Source: Manduca sexta
Taxonomy: Eukaryota > Arthropoda > Insecta > Lepidoptera > Sphingidae
Length of the DNA: 64,000 bases
NCBI RefSeq assembly: GCF_014839805.1
Contig: NC_051134.1
Coordinates: forward strand, 13,919,170 to 13,983,169
Direction of reading: 5' to 3'
Position numbers and translations under genes: made by a program. Position 1 is the stretch's first letter; every line of letters starts with the position of its first letter. The notes under the pieces were generated by a model that ran no database searches, was not told the DNA's origin, and saw nothing but the letters and a program-made list of their open reading frames with translations. This document shows positions 31,640 to 44,299 of the stretch, in pieces.

Positions 31640-31940
31640 ATTAGATGTTAATAAAACACGATTGAAAACAGTTTTTTTATTGTATTATCCTTTTTAATAC
31701 GACTACAATAACGTGCACATTAAATTCCTTAAAAGTTTCATATAATTTAAGATATTATAGTTTAAGATCAAATACATTTGTTTATAAACAATTCTTATAT
31801 TATAAAAGCAGTTGTTGCATGTTTCTTCATTTAGTGTACGCATTGAGACCTGTAATAAAAAAATGCGATTGAAAACTGTTTTTATCTACAATAAAGCATT
31901 CATTAAATTCCTTAAGAAATTCTATTATTTTAGCAGTAAC
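31640..31940 (+). repeat. Direct repeats, including partner of 28712
   Basis: 31736-31836 matches 28712-28812. In addition 'CGATTGAAAACAGTTTTTTT' near 31660 and 'CGATTGAAAACTGTTTTTAT' near 31865 are each followed, 40-60 bases on, by 'CATTAAATTCCTTAA', so a ~205-base unit is repeated once in tandem. Confidence 0.6.
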
Positions 31941-32159
31941 TTCGCTACTGTAATTACAAAGGTCAAGCATTTTCTACTACGGGAACACAGGGAAGGCGAT
32001 CCATTAGCGTTACTTATTGCATCAGCTTTACTACCTGTAATAATACTTGTCTAACAGTTCTGGAGGAAAATGTTTTAAAAGCGATTGTTAGATATTCGAA
32101 CAAAGATGGACGAAGTGGTCTACTTCCTAGTCTGGCAAGAAAGGTTATTTTGTAATAAC

Positions 32160-32320
32160 TCGCCATGGCCCACGTAAGTGTGTGGCGTTCCGGCATCTGC
32201 ATGTGTATATCCGGTTTCTCACAGGCTGGCATAATTATGTCGATTGGGTCATCTCTCATCTGTCAGACTGTCGACTGTCCACCTATTATGGGGTACAGTA
32301 TGATCACTAGGGATGGTGAG
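32160..32320 (+). repeat. Dispersed repeat family C, diverged copy
   Basis: 'CACGTAAGTGTGTGGCGTTC', 'GGCTGGCATAATTATGTCGA' and 'TCATCTCTCATCTGTCAG' follow the order seen in the 29160 copy. The left part of the family consensus is missing. Confidence 0.65.
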
Positions 32321-35300
32321 TGATGGTACGGGTGTACCTGCATAAATAAAATAGTCTTAGGTTTAAGATACACTGAAATTCAATGTATAATATTACTCGT
32401 GGTTTTATAATGAAATTCTGGGTAACTCCAAACTGATGTATGTGTCCGACATTTGCCCAGCCAATCCGATATTAACACCCCTTCGATTTTCAATTATGTG
32501 AGGCGCCGCTCAACAAACTTTTTTGTTTCATTGTTAATACCCCGCTTCGTTTTCCTCTTTTTCATTTGGGTCATCAAATTTCATTTTTGGCCATTCTTTC
32601 GGTTTCACACCTCGATTTTGATTGGATTTATAAATATTTTTTATGTAACAATGAAATCAAGAAATATACATTGTGCACTCGGAACAAATATACATATAAC
32701 ATAGGTATGCTTAAATATTTGATAGTTATCATTTCAATCAAAAAGGAATGTATTGTGATCAATGATATTAATTATTTTATTATCTGGGCGTTCCATATCT
32801 ATATTTTAAAAATACAATTAGATAACGGCCATTTACATACTCTTGTAGTTCTGATCGAACATATCAAGTTATATGTATAGTGCTTAAGATATTTAGTATA
32901 GGCATACCTACTTTTATTTCATCGTGAATATCGAATCCATTGCCTGTTGTTTCATTACCGCCTTATCGCCTGCCACTCTACGGAAGGTAAATATGATTAT
33001 AATATAGTCAAAATAATTAAATGAATATAAAAACTAAAGTTAGAAATGTGTATGTAAAATTCTGATATAAATGCCTTTTCTATACAATACAATATTATTT
33101 GTTTGCTGAAGTATCGTTTCTCGTACCCTAGGTCAGTTACATAGTTACAAAACGAGAGCGCTTCACGAATTGCAAAAAATTACAAACAAAACACCGAAGA
33201 AGCAATGAGAAATTTTCATCTTTTGTCCGAAAAGGTTTTCACCAACACTTAAAGGAATCTGAAAGAAATTCATTCAATTTTCCGACCCTTTTGTCCTTCT
33301 CCGCTGCTATCTATTTTGGTGGTTTTTTATATTTATTGTCATTTGTGTTATTATTTCAACCATTTCAGTTTATATATCGGAGTCATCACTCAAGTTCGAT
33401 TTATTTACAAGAGTGTAACTCACACTTTACGATCACCGTTTTACCATTGTCCTAGTTTCGAATCGGTACTCTGGGTGTCAAAATATACTACAGTTACGTT
33501 ATAAACAGATTGTTTGAATGCTGCTAACATACTGTTTATGATCAGTATTTTTGTATTAGTTGAAACAGTTCAGTAAATTCTATAATAGTTAAAAGCTACA
33601 GAATTAGGTGTTAACCATAATGTTTAAATGTAACTGTTAATATGGATTTAATCTTGCTGCTTTTAACAAAATAATGCTCATATTTTCAGTTAGTTATTGA
33701 ACTTATTACTTCAACAGTTCCTTTATTTTAGTAGTGTAAAGAGGATTATTGATAAAGTATTATGTTTTTTATGTAAGTCCTATATTATTGAGGTAGAGTT
33801 ACTTAATCAAAAAGATTATATTATCATCGAGGTATACATATTATACAACAGTTATATATTTTAAGCAAGAAAATGGACAAATAAAACGGGAAATATTGAG
33901 TTCACTTCCAAAGATATATGGGTACGCGCGATAAAATAAGAAACTGACGATGAATGAAAGTCCGATGAGCGGACAGGAAAAGAGATACGCTGTGTTTAAT
34001 GTTATATCAGTTTATGTTTTAGTTCCGATTATGTCTGTTATGTTCTGAATATTTTGCGATCTCTGTAATATATAGATATATAGCGTAATACGTAGATACA
34101 TATTACGCTTGTTTTCTATTCGACTTAAATATATAAATACGATAATATTCATTAACGTGGACCCCAAAATAATGAAAAAATACTGAGCAGTGTATACGGT
34201 ATTAAGGTCGCAAAAAACATATGGAGATAAATATAAAATTGAAAATTTTACGTGTTGGTTATATTCTGTTCGTATTTTAGTATTCCAGCTGATAGCGATT
34301 AAATATAATGCGCATTTCTTGAAATACTTTGGCAAAGTGCATCACATTGTGAGCGATATTTTCAAGAAATAGGCCGAGTAGTAAAGTAAATACCTATCTG
34401 CGATTCGTTTTCGCAAGCACATTATATAATGTCTACCATAAATTTACATTAGTAGAATTGCCAATCCAAGAATAGGAAAAGGTTACGTTTTAATTTGTAC
34501 CGAATATACATATCGTAGGTTTGTGAAATGAGAATCCAACTTAAAGGTTCTTTTCGCATACGATACAAAAGCTTTTTTGATTAACTTTCAGATTTTATAG
34601 AATTTTACAAGTATTTCATTTCGGTCGCATCGTTTCTATTCCATAAGCATTTTGGATAGATAGTTAAACGTACCGCGTTGGCACCGCGAGTGGAACGGAC
34701 AAGAGATCATGAAAAGGAGTCCACTTCATGCTTGGTTTGACGACAATGCTCGTATTTAGTACGTGCTGGGATTTTGTATATTTTTACTATTATTGCTACT
34801 AAGCATTTGAAGGCAGCGTTGTTCTATTGTCTGTCTAAGACGTCTTTACAGTTACTTGGGCTGTTCTTAGACTAATTTAAGTATTATACTTCGAGCAATC
34901 ATTTTAGATGAGAAATTTACTAATCTACTTAAGTATTTTGATAATTTTTTCTCCTGTCCGGGGAACCTATTTATAACTATAAGATTTTGTATTTATTACA
35001 AGTTTAAGTATAGAATTTTTCTGTATAGGCATTAAGTTACCTATTGTATAAAACTAGGGTACTAGTTAAAAGTCGACGAGTGCCAACTAATGATAAATTC
35101 TAAACTTTATATTCGCTCTATCGGATGTTAAGTAATTGCCTATGTTAGGAAATTGAAATTACAGCACTAATGCATATTAAAAACGTCTACTTTTCATTGA
35201 ATTTATTAAATGAACACATTTTATTTTTAATTTGATACGAAGAGCCGTGGTTGGTTCAGTACTTTCTATAAATCTATTGATTTATAAGAAATATTTTAAA
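32321..35300. other. Intergenic region, no gene seen
   Basis: AT-rich DNA. Several open frames between 32450 and 32880, and one at 34012-34335, are rich in Ile, Phe, Tyr and Lys, as chance frames in AT-rich DNA usually are, and carry no motif or splice support. Confidence 0.5.
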
Positions 35301-35308
35301 ATATAAAC

Positions 35309-35580
35309 CGCCTCGGTGGTGTAGATGTAAACCGAGCGCGGTACAAATTGCGCTCCTCAGAGCGAATTCTAGGGTTCGAATAATGGGTTTTGGAAAGGGA
35401 TATAGGAGTTTTTTGGTCAGTCAACCCTGATCAACCCTGAGTTAAAAATTTATAGAGTGCAATTTAAAGTGTCCACTTGACTGCACGAGTACTTACTCAA
35501 TATGAGCTGTAGGTCTTCTTATAAAGGTCAGGACCGGGGCTCTACTCTTTATTGATTTCTACGTCTTCAAGGGACGAAAG
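35309..35580 (+). repeat. tRNA-derived SINE (family A), diverged
   Basis: The head is 'CCGCCTCGGTGGTGTAGATG' and the B-box region 'AGGGTTCGAATAATGGG'. It is followed by 'GGAGTTTTTTGGTCAG', which parallels the 'GGGTTTTTCTGCTCAG' of the 19013 copy. A short repeat 'TCAACCCTGA' occurs twice at about 35421-35441. Confidence 0.75.
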
Positions 35581-37497
35581 GATTCTGTTTTAAGCTATTT
35601 ATGGCATTCATCTAGGATAACATTGACTACTACTGAGCTCTATTACTTCAAATCTATCGAAATATAATGTATTTTTTTTAAATAAGTCATTTCATCTCCG
35701 TTATTTACGCCGAATACAATAGAGATAGAAAACTGGATTGATAATTGTTTAGATTTTATATACGTTTCCTAAATAAAGCCTGTTTCCAGAATAAAGGTAC
35801 ACCCAATGTAATATCGAAAGTAAAATTTTATATTGAAAACAGATAAAAAGGTAAATAGTTTTTGAATTTATTTACAAAATATTGTGTTATCGGTTAGGGT
35901 GACCACATTCCATGAATTTTACCCTAAATGAAAATAATCTGACATTTTGTTTATAGAGCCAGATCATATTAACATCATTACGATCATGACTAATAAAATA
36001 TAAGGATAAAATATACCTAAAATAAAGTTAAATAGCCTCTGCACTCTTCTTATGTACGTTTGTTAGGTAGTAGGTAGGTAGGCACTCATTACTATGTCTT
36101 TAGTTGCACAGTGTCAGCTTATAGCTCCTGGGCAAAAATTATTAACTGTGTGTGTTCTTTACCAACCAGTGTTATTTTATTAAGTTGAAGAGTATTATAT
36201 AATTCATAGTAGTATGTTCGATAATGATTCCTTATGTTTACGCGAATATTAGACATTAAAATTAAACTATTTTTCGGATTTTATCGTGGTTTTAATATTT
36301 TACTTTTATATTCGATAAGTTTCAATGGTACAAAGGCAAAAAAGTGTATTGTAAATTCCATCATCTTCAAGTAATTCATGATATAGCCGCCGTTTCCGAC
36401 AATGCGTGTTATTAAGCAATCATGAACTGATCTCGTGACCAAAAGGATAAGATGAACAAAAATACATAGAAAATTCTTTTGCGTCGTGGTATAGGTAAGA
36501 ACCTAAGACGAACCTACGTCCCTTAAGTGTAGATACGTACATTATTTAGTCTCTAAGGTTAAACTTGTGTCGATAGCCGTGGTCCCTCGAGCATTCTTCG
36601 TATTCATTATTCTTATAATGCCAAGACATAATTTACTGAGTTCTGATCGTTTTCCGGTTCAATAATTTGATCAGTTTAACATTAAAAACTGCTATTAACA
36701 CATCTATCTCTTCCTGACTATGTAATTTTAATATTAAAACATAAACGAGAGCGAGATATAATATATATAGGACGAGATGAATAAATTACATAAATGTAAT
36801 ATTACATTAAATAGACTAGCGACAAGGATTAGGTATAAAATACTTTGTCGTACAAAATATATTATGTTGAGACAGTAACAAAGAAAGTTTAAATTACTCC
36901 ACCGGACCTGACGTCTCGCTGAAACGTTCCCGCGCACGATAACACGAACAAAATTAACGAATAAAATGAGTTAAGTTTTTCAGTACTAAATGCGATGTAA
37001 TAACCTTTATCCTTGACGTACGCTTGAATGTATACTACTAATTGTTATTATATTATAAACTAACGTGATATATAGAGGTTCGTAAATTATTGGTGTATCC
37101 AAATTAAGTGTTATGTTACGGAATTTCACAGAAACTAACGCGAAATGACAGCTTGGTGTTGAGTTTCATATGGGGTGAGATTTCTGGAGGTTTTAATATC
37201 CTCCTTGCCTCCTTAATCCCTATTTATATCCTTTAAAACTGGTAGAGCACATAATTCTTGTCTACGATTGTGTTTATGGGCTATGGGCATCACTTAAAAT
37301 CACGTACGCCAGTAGCTTGATGCTAACCTGTGCTATAAAAATGATTGACACAAAGCAATTTTCTGGTATTTCCCATTTAATATAGGTACAAATAACTGAA
37401 GCAGAGATATTTGTCGCGGTTACGACATAGAATATGTTGTAAGTACTTTGTGTTTTTATATATATATATAAAATTAGTGAATTTATCGTTCGCTTTG

Positions 37498-37745
37498 ATG
37501 GTGAAGGAAAACATCGTGAGGAAACCTGCACATCTGAGAAGTTCTCTATGGGAATTTCGAAGGTGTGTGAAGTCTACCAATCTGCACTAGGCCACATGAA
37601 AAAAACACAAGGTTTAGGTGGACGGACGACCTGGCTAGGGTCGCAGGAAGTCGCTGGATGCAGGCCGCTTCCAACAGGTCGACGTGGAGATCCTTGGGGG
37701 AGACATATGTTCAGCAGTGGACTTCCTGTGGCTGAGATGATATAC
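37498..37745 (+). repeat. SINE-B fragment joined to an RTE-type LINE tail
   Basis: 37498-37593 is the plus-strand body of SINE family B ('GTGAAGGAAAACATCGTGAG' through 'CTGCACTAGGCCA'). The rest has the last ~130 bases of an RTE-like LINE: 'GCAGGAAGTCGCTGGATGCA', 'GGGGGAGACATATGTTCAGC', 'GTGGCTGAGATGATAT'. The open plus-strand frame here is a by-product. A (TTTC)n run follows near 37780. Confidence 0.75.
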
Positions 37746-38813
37746 CTTTATGTGTACCGCAACAATAAATTATTCTTTCTTTCTTTCTTAGATAGCGCAG
37801 AAGATGAAAGACACTTTGCTGTTTTATATTTTTATGACAAACAAAATGGAAAATAGTTGTGCACATTAAAGATCTGCCTAAATACGTACCAAGATGTAAG
37901 AAAGACAATTAGTAATAATTGCGGCATCTAGGCTTAGTAATCAATGGTTATAAATCCTGGCCAAATTGTCTAATAAGTAATTCAAAAGCAGCGTACATTT
38001 TCTTCGCAATATCATAATACCGCCCTCATTAATTCAAACACACGAACTAAGTCCTTCCTGAGACACGTGTTTATATGTACTACGTAATATCGAATGTAAA
38101 TCTGTAGCGTGTCAGTTGACAATCAAATAAAATAACATCGCGCAATATACAATACAGGCTCATTTCATTAACAAAACATTTCGATGTACCTTTAAAATCA
38201 ATATTTTAAGTAACGCCACCTTCATAGTATCATAAAACTAATTAATTATAAAAGGAAACATTTTTAATCCTTTAAACTAACGATTTTTACACATAACATT
38301 TTAATTGATTCAAAAGTTAGGTTTCATATTAACTCCACGAATTGTTGTACAAAGCTTTATTTATTCAATCAGATTATAAAACAATCCCAAAACCCACCTA
38401 ACTTTTATATTCGCTTCTCGATAACAGCGATGAAATGCGAAATAATTCGTATCGAACCGAGGTAAAAACAATTTCTGCAATAACAGATTTCTAATAAATA
38501 ATTAATGAAGTTTGTGAATCGCCTTTCATTATGTTAGCCTAGTATTTGTGTATTGGGGATTTAAGAAATATTTCTTTATGATATACCAGCGTGCTACAGC
38601 TACAGAATAGATTTCCGATTTACGTTTGAAAATATTGAAATAGATTTCGCATTCCGAAGTCGCATTTCGGATTCAAAAGAGATACCATTTCACGGTAAAA
38701 TTTTCTTGTTAACTCACAACGAGCTACATACCAAATGTGCAATTCTGTTTGTTTTATTCTTGTATATTTCTATGAAATTTTGTTGGTATGATAAAATGAA
38801 ATTTTGTTTACGT

Positions 38814-38993
38814 GCATTCTAGGAACTGGTGTGACGGATAATTTGTAATTTATATTTATTTCATACTTTTGTAATTGTATATCTATATATATAAAAATGA
38901 ATTGCATTCTAGGAACTGGTGTGACGGATAATTTGTAATTTATATTTATTTCATACTTTTGTAATTGTATATCTATATATATAAAAATGAATT
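38814..38993 (+). repeat. Perfect 90-bp tandem duplication
   Basis: 38814-38903 and 38904-38993 appear identical base for base, each beginning 'GCATTCTAGGAACTGG' and ending 'ATATAAAAATGAATT'. The unit ends exactly where a Helitron-like 5' end continues with 'GCTGTTCGTTAGTC'. The lack of divergence means it is recent, or an assembly artefact. Confidence 0.9.
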
Positions 38994-39457
38994 GCTGTTC
39001 GTTAGTCTCGCTAAAACTCGAGAACGGCTGAACGGATTTATCTTATCTTGGTCTTGAATTATTCGTGGAGGTCTAGGGAAGGTTTAAAAGGTGAGAAAAA
39101 TTCGAATAATTGCCGGGAAAATCCTCAAAACAGCATTTTTCTATTTCCCATACAAACGTTTTCTAACTAATACGTAGAGTCAATTTGAGCTTTATTGCTA
39201 TTGTATAAAGTTCACTGTTGTCTAAGCAATGTAGGTGTGTTCCTAACATCAAAGCAGTGTGCGTTGGAGCACAGAATATAATAATGTAATGTCGCGTTCT
39301 GAAACTCAACAAAAGTGATATCGCGGACCCGACTAAATTGAACAGTCACAAAATTTAATATATCATTAGTTATTTGGTTGGCTTCACGATATTATTTCTT
39401 TTGTTTTACTTTAAAATGCATGTTTTCGTTATGGACAATTTTGAGCTACTTTTGCAT
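38972..39457 (+). mobile_element. Helitron-like element, 5' part
   Basis: 'TCTATATATATAAAAATGAA' followed by 'GCTGTTCGTTAGTCTCGCTA' and 'AACTCGAGAACGGCTG' is a 5' end typical of non-autonomous insect Helitrons. No CTAG 3' end with hairpin is visible before the next element at 39459, so this copy looks truncated or interrupted. Confidence 0.65.
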
Positions 39458-39458
39458 A

Positions 39459-39957
39459 TCTATACTTATAATAAATCTGTAGAGAGGTCAATTCTGTACA
39501 TGAAATATATTTCCAAAATAACTGGGGGTGATTAGGGATCGATACTGATGCCAAAAATGAAATTAGTAAAATTTTTGTCTGTCTGTCTGTATAACCGTTA
39601 TAGAAACAAAAACTACTCGACGGATTTTAACTTAACTTGGTACAATTATTTTTCATACTCCTGAGCTGGTTATAGTATACTTTTCATCACGCTACAATTA
39701 ATAGGAGCATAGTAGTGATGGAAAATGTTGGGAAAACGGGAGAAGTTACTCCATTTTTTAAGCTTCCGTCATTTCGTGTGCAACCTTAATGGTTAAAAGT
39801 TCCTTCGATTTCACCAGGATCCCATCATCAGACCCTGACCGGACAATCGGACCACCTGCATACCACCATAAATTAAAAAAACATCCCGACAAATTGAGCA
39901 CCTTCTCCATTTTTGAAACCCGAAATCCGCGCGGGCGAAGCTGCGGGCGGATGCTAG
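39459..39957 (+). mobile_element. Non-autonomous Helitron, both ends intact
   Basis: The 5' end is A|TCTATACTTATAATAAATC and the 3' end ...GCGGATGCTAG|T, so the host dinucleotide is A-T, as expected of Helitrons. An imperfect GC-rich palindrome (CCGCGCGGGCGAAGCTGCGGGCGG, here split as CCGCGCGGG-CGAAGC-TGCGGGCGG) lies just before the 3' end. The body includes 'GTAGAGAGGTCAATTCTG' and (GTCT)n, and 'CTACTCGACGGATTTTAAC', all familiar from lepidopteran Helitrons. The open minus-strand frame at 39758-39982 is a by-product. Length is 499 bp; no Rep/helicase gene. Confidence 0.82.
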
Positions 39958-40467
39958 TGTAGGATAAAAATGTTTTAAGCATCTATCTTACTTCGTCGAT
40001 ATTTAAATATAATATACATATAAAATCAAACACAGGAGCTTAAAGAACCCTAATATAAACAACTATACTCCTCTTGAAATATGTTTTTTTTTAATTATTT
40101 AACTGCTTGACTCCTTGTGTCGGAACTTTTCATTCTACAGTATTCATTTTAAATTCATTGTAAATCTGAAATAAACATAAAAAAATAAATAAATAAACAA
40201 TATTAAATAAAAATGCAGAACACTAATTCTTCATTCAAATTTAAACCCATGTTTTAAGACATGACATACTAAGAAAGCAAATAAATTTATATCATGCAAG
40301 ATGTATGTAAGATCAAGGAGATAGGGTATGTTATGAAACACAACAGAACGGAAGATGGCAATAATTGCTATCGGCAGTGAAGCGGTTGTATGATATTGAA
40401 AGTCGCTAATCGCCTTACTTTCTTGGAGGGAATAGGTTCAAAGAGTTTCTAAAGCAGCAAATCAACA

Positions 40468-40690
40468 ATTGTGCTGGTGGTGGGACATATTTTATATCCG
40501 GATAGCGACCATCGTACACAATGTGTTAAAACCCGCCATAGTGGCCCACGCAATGTGTGTCGCGGTCCGGGATCAGTCTATTAATATTGTGTCGACTGCC
40601 GAGGGGTAATCATCTCTCATCTTAGACATTCTGTTGGACTCCACTCTACTGACCATCAGATATAGTAGGGTCACGTTGTCGTGCAAGTAT
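40468..40690 (+). repeat. Dispersed repeat family C
   Basis: 'GGTGGTGGGACATATTTTAT', 'TGTGTGTCGCGGTCCGGGAT' and 'GTAATCATCTCTCATCTTAG' match the 29160 copy in order and orientation. A segment around 'CCAGCACGCCGGCATA' is deleted. Confidence 0.7.
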
Positions 40691-40699
40691 AAAAAAACA

Positions 40700-43600
40700 G
40701 GAACATTTCAACTGTCAACGCAATAAAAATCATCAAAGAGACTAATTTTCATTCAAGTACGTTGAGTCATCCTTTTGTTATCATCGTCAGTAGTCCTTCT
40801 AACATTCACCATTTAATCATTTTCCCGAGCATAAAACATAAAAGGAACTCGCAAATGCATTTCCTTTATACTTTATTTAGCTTTGAAATGAAACCCAACC
40901 GCTACACCGCCACAACTCTCTAAATAACGCCAAAATAGGAATAAGTGAAATACTAATACCTTGTTCAGTAGCGCACTAATAAAACCACATGTATTAAAAG
41001 ACCAGCAATTTGTATTTTCCCACTGCACTATTTATTTTCATAATTTATTTCTTCTTTCTCGATTCGCACAGATTCCCGTGATTAATGGAGTGTAGATAAA
41101 TCAATAAACGTTTTCTTAGCGCACCAGTAGTTTGTTTAGTGTATTTATATTGGTTTGTTAAATTGAGTTGCCTATAGATATATTTTGTATTGCTTTGAAT
41201 GACAAGACGAGCTTGAATGATGGTAAACGATATGACGGCCCATCAACGAAAGATCATCCAAAACCTTGAACCACAAGTTATTGTTTGGCATTCCACCGCG
41301 CTCGCCATCCTGAGACATGACTTTGTAAGTCTTATAATGTCCAGTATTTATACTCTTTTATCCACCACAAGTAAATGGTGGTAATATTTTATAAATGTTG
41401 CGGTAAAGGTGCGCTGAAGCTAGTTTTGTCTACAGCATGAATGGTTCATTGTTTCTCAGAAAACCGGCATGAAGTAAGCTTCGTTTTGCGTTTTGTGGGG
41501 GCAGTCAGTCTTATGATTTTTCTTAACATTTAGAATTTCCCATAACCTTTGACACGTAAGATTAAATATCTACCACGACCCGCTAACATTATCTGTCTTG
41601 CTTACAAAAAATTCGCAAAGCTATGCTTAGTTAAAACACAAATTTACTTGATCAACTGTAAGTTAAAACCCGCCATCTTGCCTCTTAATAAGGTTTAAAC
41701 TAGGAACCGGTGATGTTTTTGACAGCTATTTAAGCAATTCTTAACCACCTCTTTATGCTAAAACAATTTTACAAGTAAGACTGTTTATTGTCATATATGG
41801 ATCATGGCAAATTACCATCATGCGAACTAATTCTTCGAAGGCTCGTGGCCTATTGGAAAAAAAAAACAAATAAGAAGATTGAGCATCATCGTATTACTAA
41901 GATATTATTATACAAAGCAATTCATTTGTATATATTTGACCAGTAAAATTTTCAATCAAGTAGTATAATAGTTTACAAAATTACTAGATTACCGTATATT
42001 AATAAATTGACAATAATAATCATTTAATGACCGTAAATAAAATTTTAACGCTATTAATAAAAAAACGTGTCAATACAAATAATATCACATAACAATGACT
42101 AATTTTAACACAAAAACGTGCGATGCAATGAAACCGATACTTTCCATGCACAATTTTAATTAAAAGTCAAAAATTTACGCCCCGAGGATTCCGCAAGTTA
42201 TTCACGACTTTGACAGGTAGCAATGTTCGTTTCAATCTCAAGTTATCGGGTCTAATTAACAAGGTTCTCATGATTTTGGTCGAGCTAAACATGAGGTGAG
42301 CATAAACTGTAAAGGTTAAAGAAAAAGCTAAAGTAAAAAAAATAACAGTGGCATTGACTGTTACTGTCAATTTAAGAATTGGTCGTCAATTAAATATGAT
42401 AAATAGCAGACGTGAAAAGGATGTTGATCCTTTGAATCATATTATTATAATTTCTAATTAGCTTTACCGCATGAAATAGAATTATTTACATTTACCAGTC
42501 GAAGCGGTCTAAATAAAATTATATTCTATTAACTAACTTATTTATGTTATTAAACTTCACTTATTGAGTTATTTAAAACTCAACTGGCTTCTTAATTGTC
42601 GGCATTTTGATTCAATTCCTATACCGAGTATCTAACATCTATGATAGTTTTTCTATTCGAAAAAGACACTTCAATTTTCGAAATTTGCAAGGTTCAGCCC
42701 ATCATATCATGGAACGGAAACAAAGTTTATCATAGTCCATAAGGTGGATGCCGTGGGTGGCATTATGCTTCTGCTCACCCCGTAAAGGGCGAGCGTGGGT
42801 GTTTATGGAATTTCAGGCAAACCAGTCTAAACTAAACGTACGTGAAAGTTTAATAAAGCTTGATTAAATACCCAAAATTGTTAACAAGGTTTAGAACAAA
42901 ACAAAGAATTAATAACATTGCCATAAAATCAGTTTTCGATGAGGTGTGAATTATGGTTGAACGCATCGAATTAATTTTGATTGAAATTTCATTGGCTGTT
43001 ATTCATCCCTCTAAATATTCAAAACGTGCAGTGTTTGTAAAAGTTGATATTAAATTGACTTAAACGGTTTTATAATAACAAGAAGCGGTTTCAGATAGTA
43101 AAGGTATGGGAGTAATATTGTTAAGTGTATACTGAAAACATTTGGGTACAGTAGGTAATATGAATACATGCAGAATTTATATTATTGTAGTATAATCATA
43201 ATGTTTAATAATGTTTATTTATTCAAATATTAATAAATATTATAATCTTATTTTCTATTTTAATTATAATATAACTGGATGCTATATTTGATAAAAGTTG
43301 ACGTTAGCATGTAACAATGAAAACGATGTAAATGTGAAAATCCATGGGCCTTAATGACTTAACTTAATCTCAATGATTACTCATTACTCCCCTGAGTGTT
43401 GAGATAACTGCTTTATTATAGAAGCTGTGCTCATAGCAAGACTTGCGCCGAGAATGGGAAATCACAGTGATTTTTGTTTTTACGGTCTGCCGCCTCAACT
43501 GGGCTGGGCCTTCCGTCCGCCACGATTGTTAGGAAATATGTACCAAACAGGAAAACACGACACACCAAATTCATGTTTTTGCTCGACTTAACTACACTTC

Positions 43601-43780
43601 CTTTAAAAAAATGTTTTAAATGTAGCTTACGCTCTTATTTGTTAGTAAATTAGATGAATTTATAGGAATTCTCTGAAATTTGCAGTAAAATATATCAAAA
43701 GGTATGTGAATGTAAGAGTGAGCAACACTACAATGAATTCTATTGCCGCAAATTCGATAGGTTTCGTTTAAGCTCATGGA
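40700..43780. other. Intergenic region, no gene seen
   Basis: AT-rich with a SINE-A fragment at about 42695-42800. The minus-strand frame at 42167-42370 is Thr- and Phe-rich without motif or splice support. Nothing else is assignable. Confidence 0.5.
42695..42800 (+). repeat. SINE family A, 3' fragment
   Basis: 'CCCATCATATCATGGAACGG' and 'GGTGGATGCCGTGGGTGGCA', followed by 'CTTCTGCTCACCCCGTAAAG', parallel the 3' half of the 19013 SINE. The tRNA-like head is absent. Confidence 0.6.
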
Positions 43781-43785
43781 CGTGT

Positions 43786-44060
43786 ACTGGTGGTAGGCCT
43801 TTCATATGTAAGAGTTCCCCTGGGTAGGTACCACCGCAATGTCTATATCTGCCGACAAGCAACAGTGTGTAGTCATTGTTGTGCTCCAGTTTGAAGGACA
43901 TTATAGCCAATGTAACTACTGGACATAATGAGTGAATGAATACCTAACAATATTTTGTATCTCAAGGTGTTGGATGGTGTTTCTACTGTTTATAGGCGGT
44001 CGTATCGCTTACTATCAGGCAAATGGCAAGCTCGCCTCGTCATTCACAGCAATAAAAAAT
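43786..44060 (+). repeat. Dispersed repeat family D, copy 1
   Basis: 'ACTGGTGGTAGGCCTTTCAT', 'CTGGGTAGGTACCACCGCAA', 'GGCGGTCGTATCGCTTACTA' and 'TCAGGCAAATGGCAAGCTCG' recur in the same order and orientation at 61001-61306. The copies are ~275-305 bp with an AATAAA-like 3' end. Open frames inside are incidental. Confidence 0.8.
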
Positions 44061-44139
44061 GTATACAATATGCTCGTTGACCTAAAAAAAAACTATAATA
44101 AAATAGCAGATAGAGGTGTATATTTTGGTAATTAACCCG

Positions 44140-44290
44140 TTTACCACCCAATGCCGTTTGCTGCACTCGTAGGGTGTGCGGCGTGAACACACTGATTTGC
44201 ATACAGTGTTTCAAAATTTCCACCCGTCCGACCGCACACCGCAGGCGAGCGGCACGGCGCGGGCCGTGTGTTAATCGCGTTACCCTGCTT
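44140..44290. other. GC-rich patch beside repeat D
   Basis: This ~150-bp patch is locally GC-rich ('GCAGGCGAGCGGCACGGCGC' near 44240) within AT-rich DNA. All six frames are short or lack splice signals. It could be a regulatory element or the remains of a GC-rich repeat. Confidence 0.25.
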
Positions 44291-44299
44291 GCTGATTAC

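Larger units (their letters stand above)
29416..32150. other. Intergenic region with LINE tail and small repeats
   Basis: AT-rich, without an exon-like segment. It contains an RTE-type LINE tail at 30898-30970 and repeat copies at 31640-31940. Sequence around 30290-30500 is open on the plus strand but shows no domain and no GC rise. Confidence 0.45.

Noticed and set aside
32014..32259. Minus-strand frame of 81 codons
   Set aside because: It overlaps a diverged copy of repeat family C and has no domain.
33316..34372. Several hydrophobic frames suggesting membrane proteins
   Set aside because: Ile, Phe and Tyr richness is what AT-rich DNA gives by chance; frames overlap on opposite strands and lack splice support.
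37548..37856. Plus-strand frame of 102 codons
   Set aside because: It reads through a SINE-B fragment and a LINE 3' tail, neither coding in this frame.
39758..39982. Minus-strand frame of 74 codons
   Set aside because: It covers the 3' end of a Helitron and includes its GC-rich hairpin.
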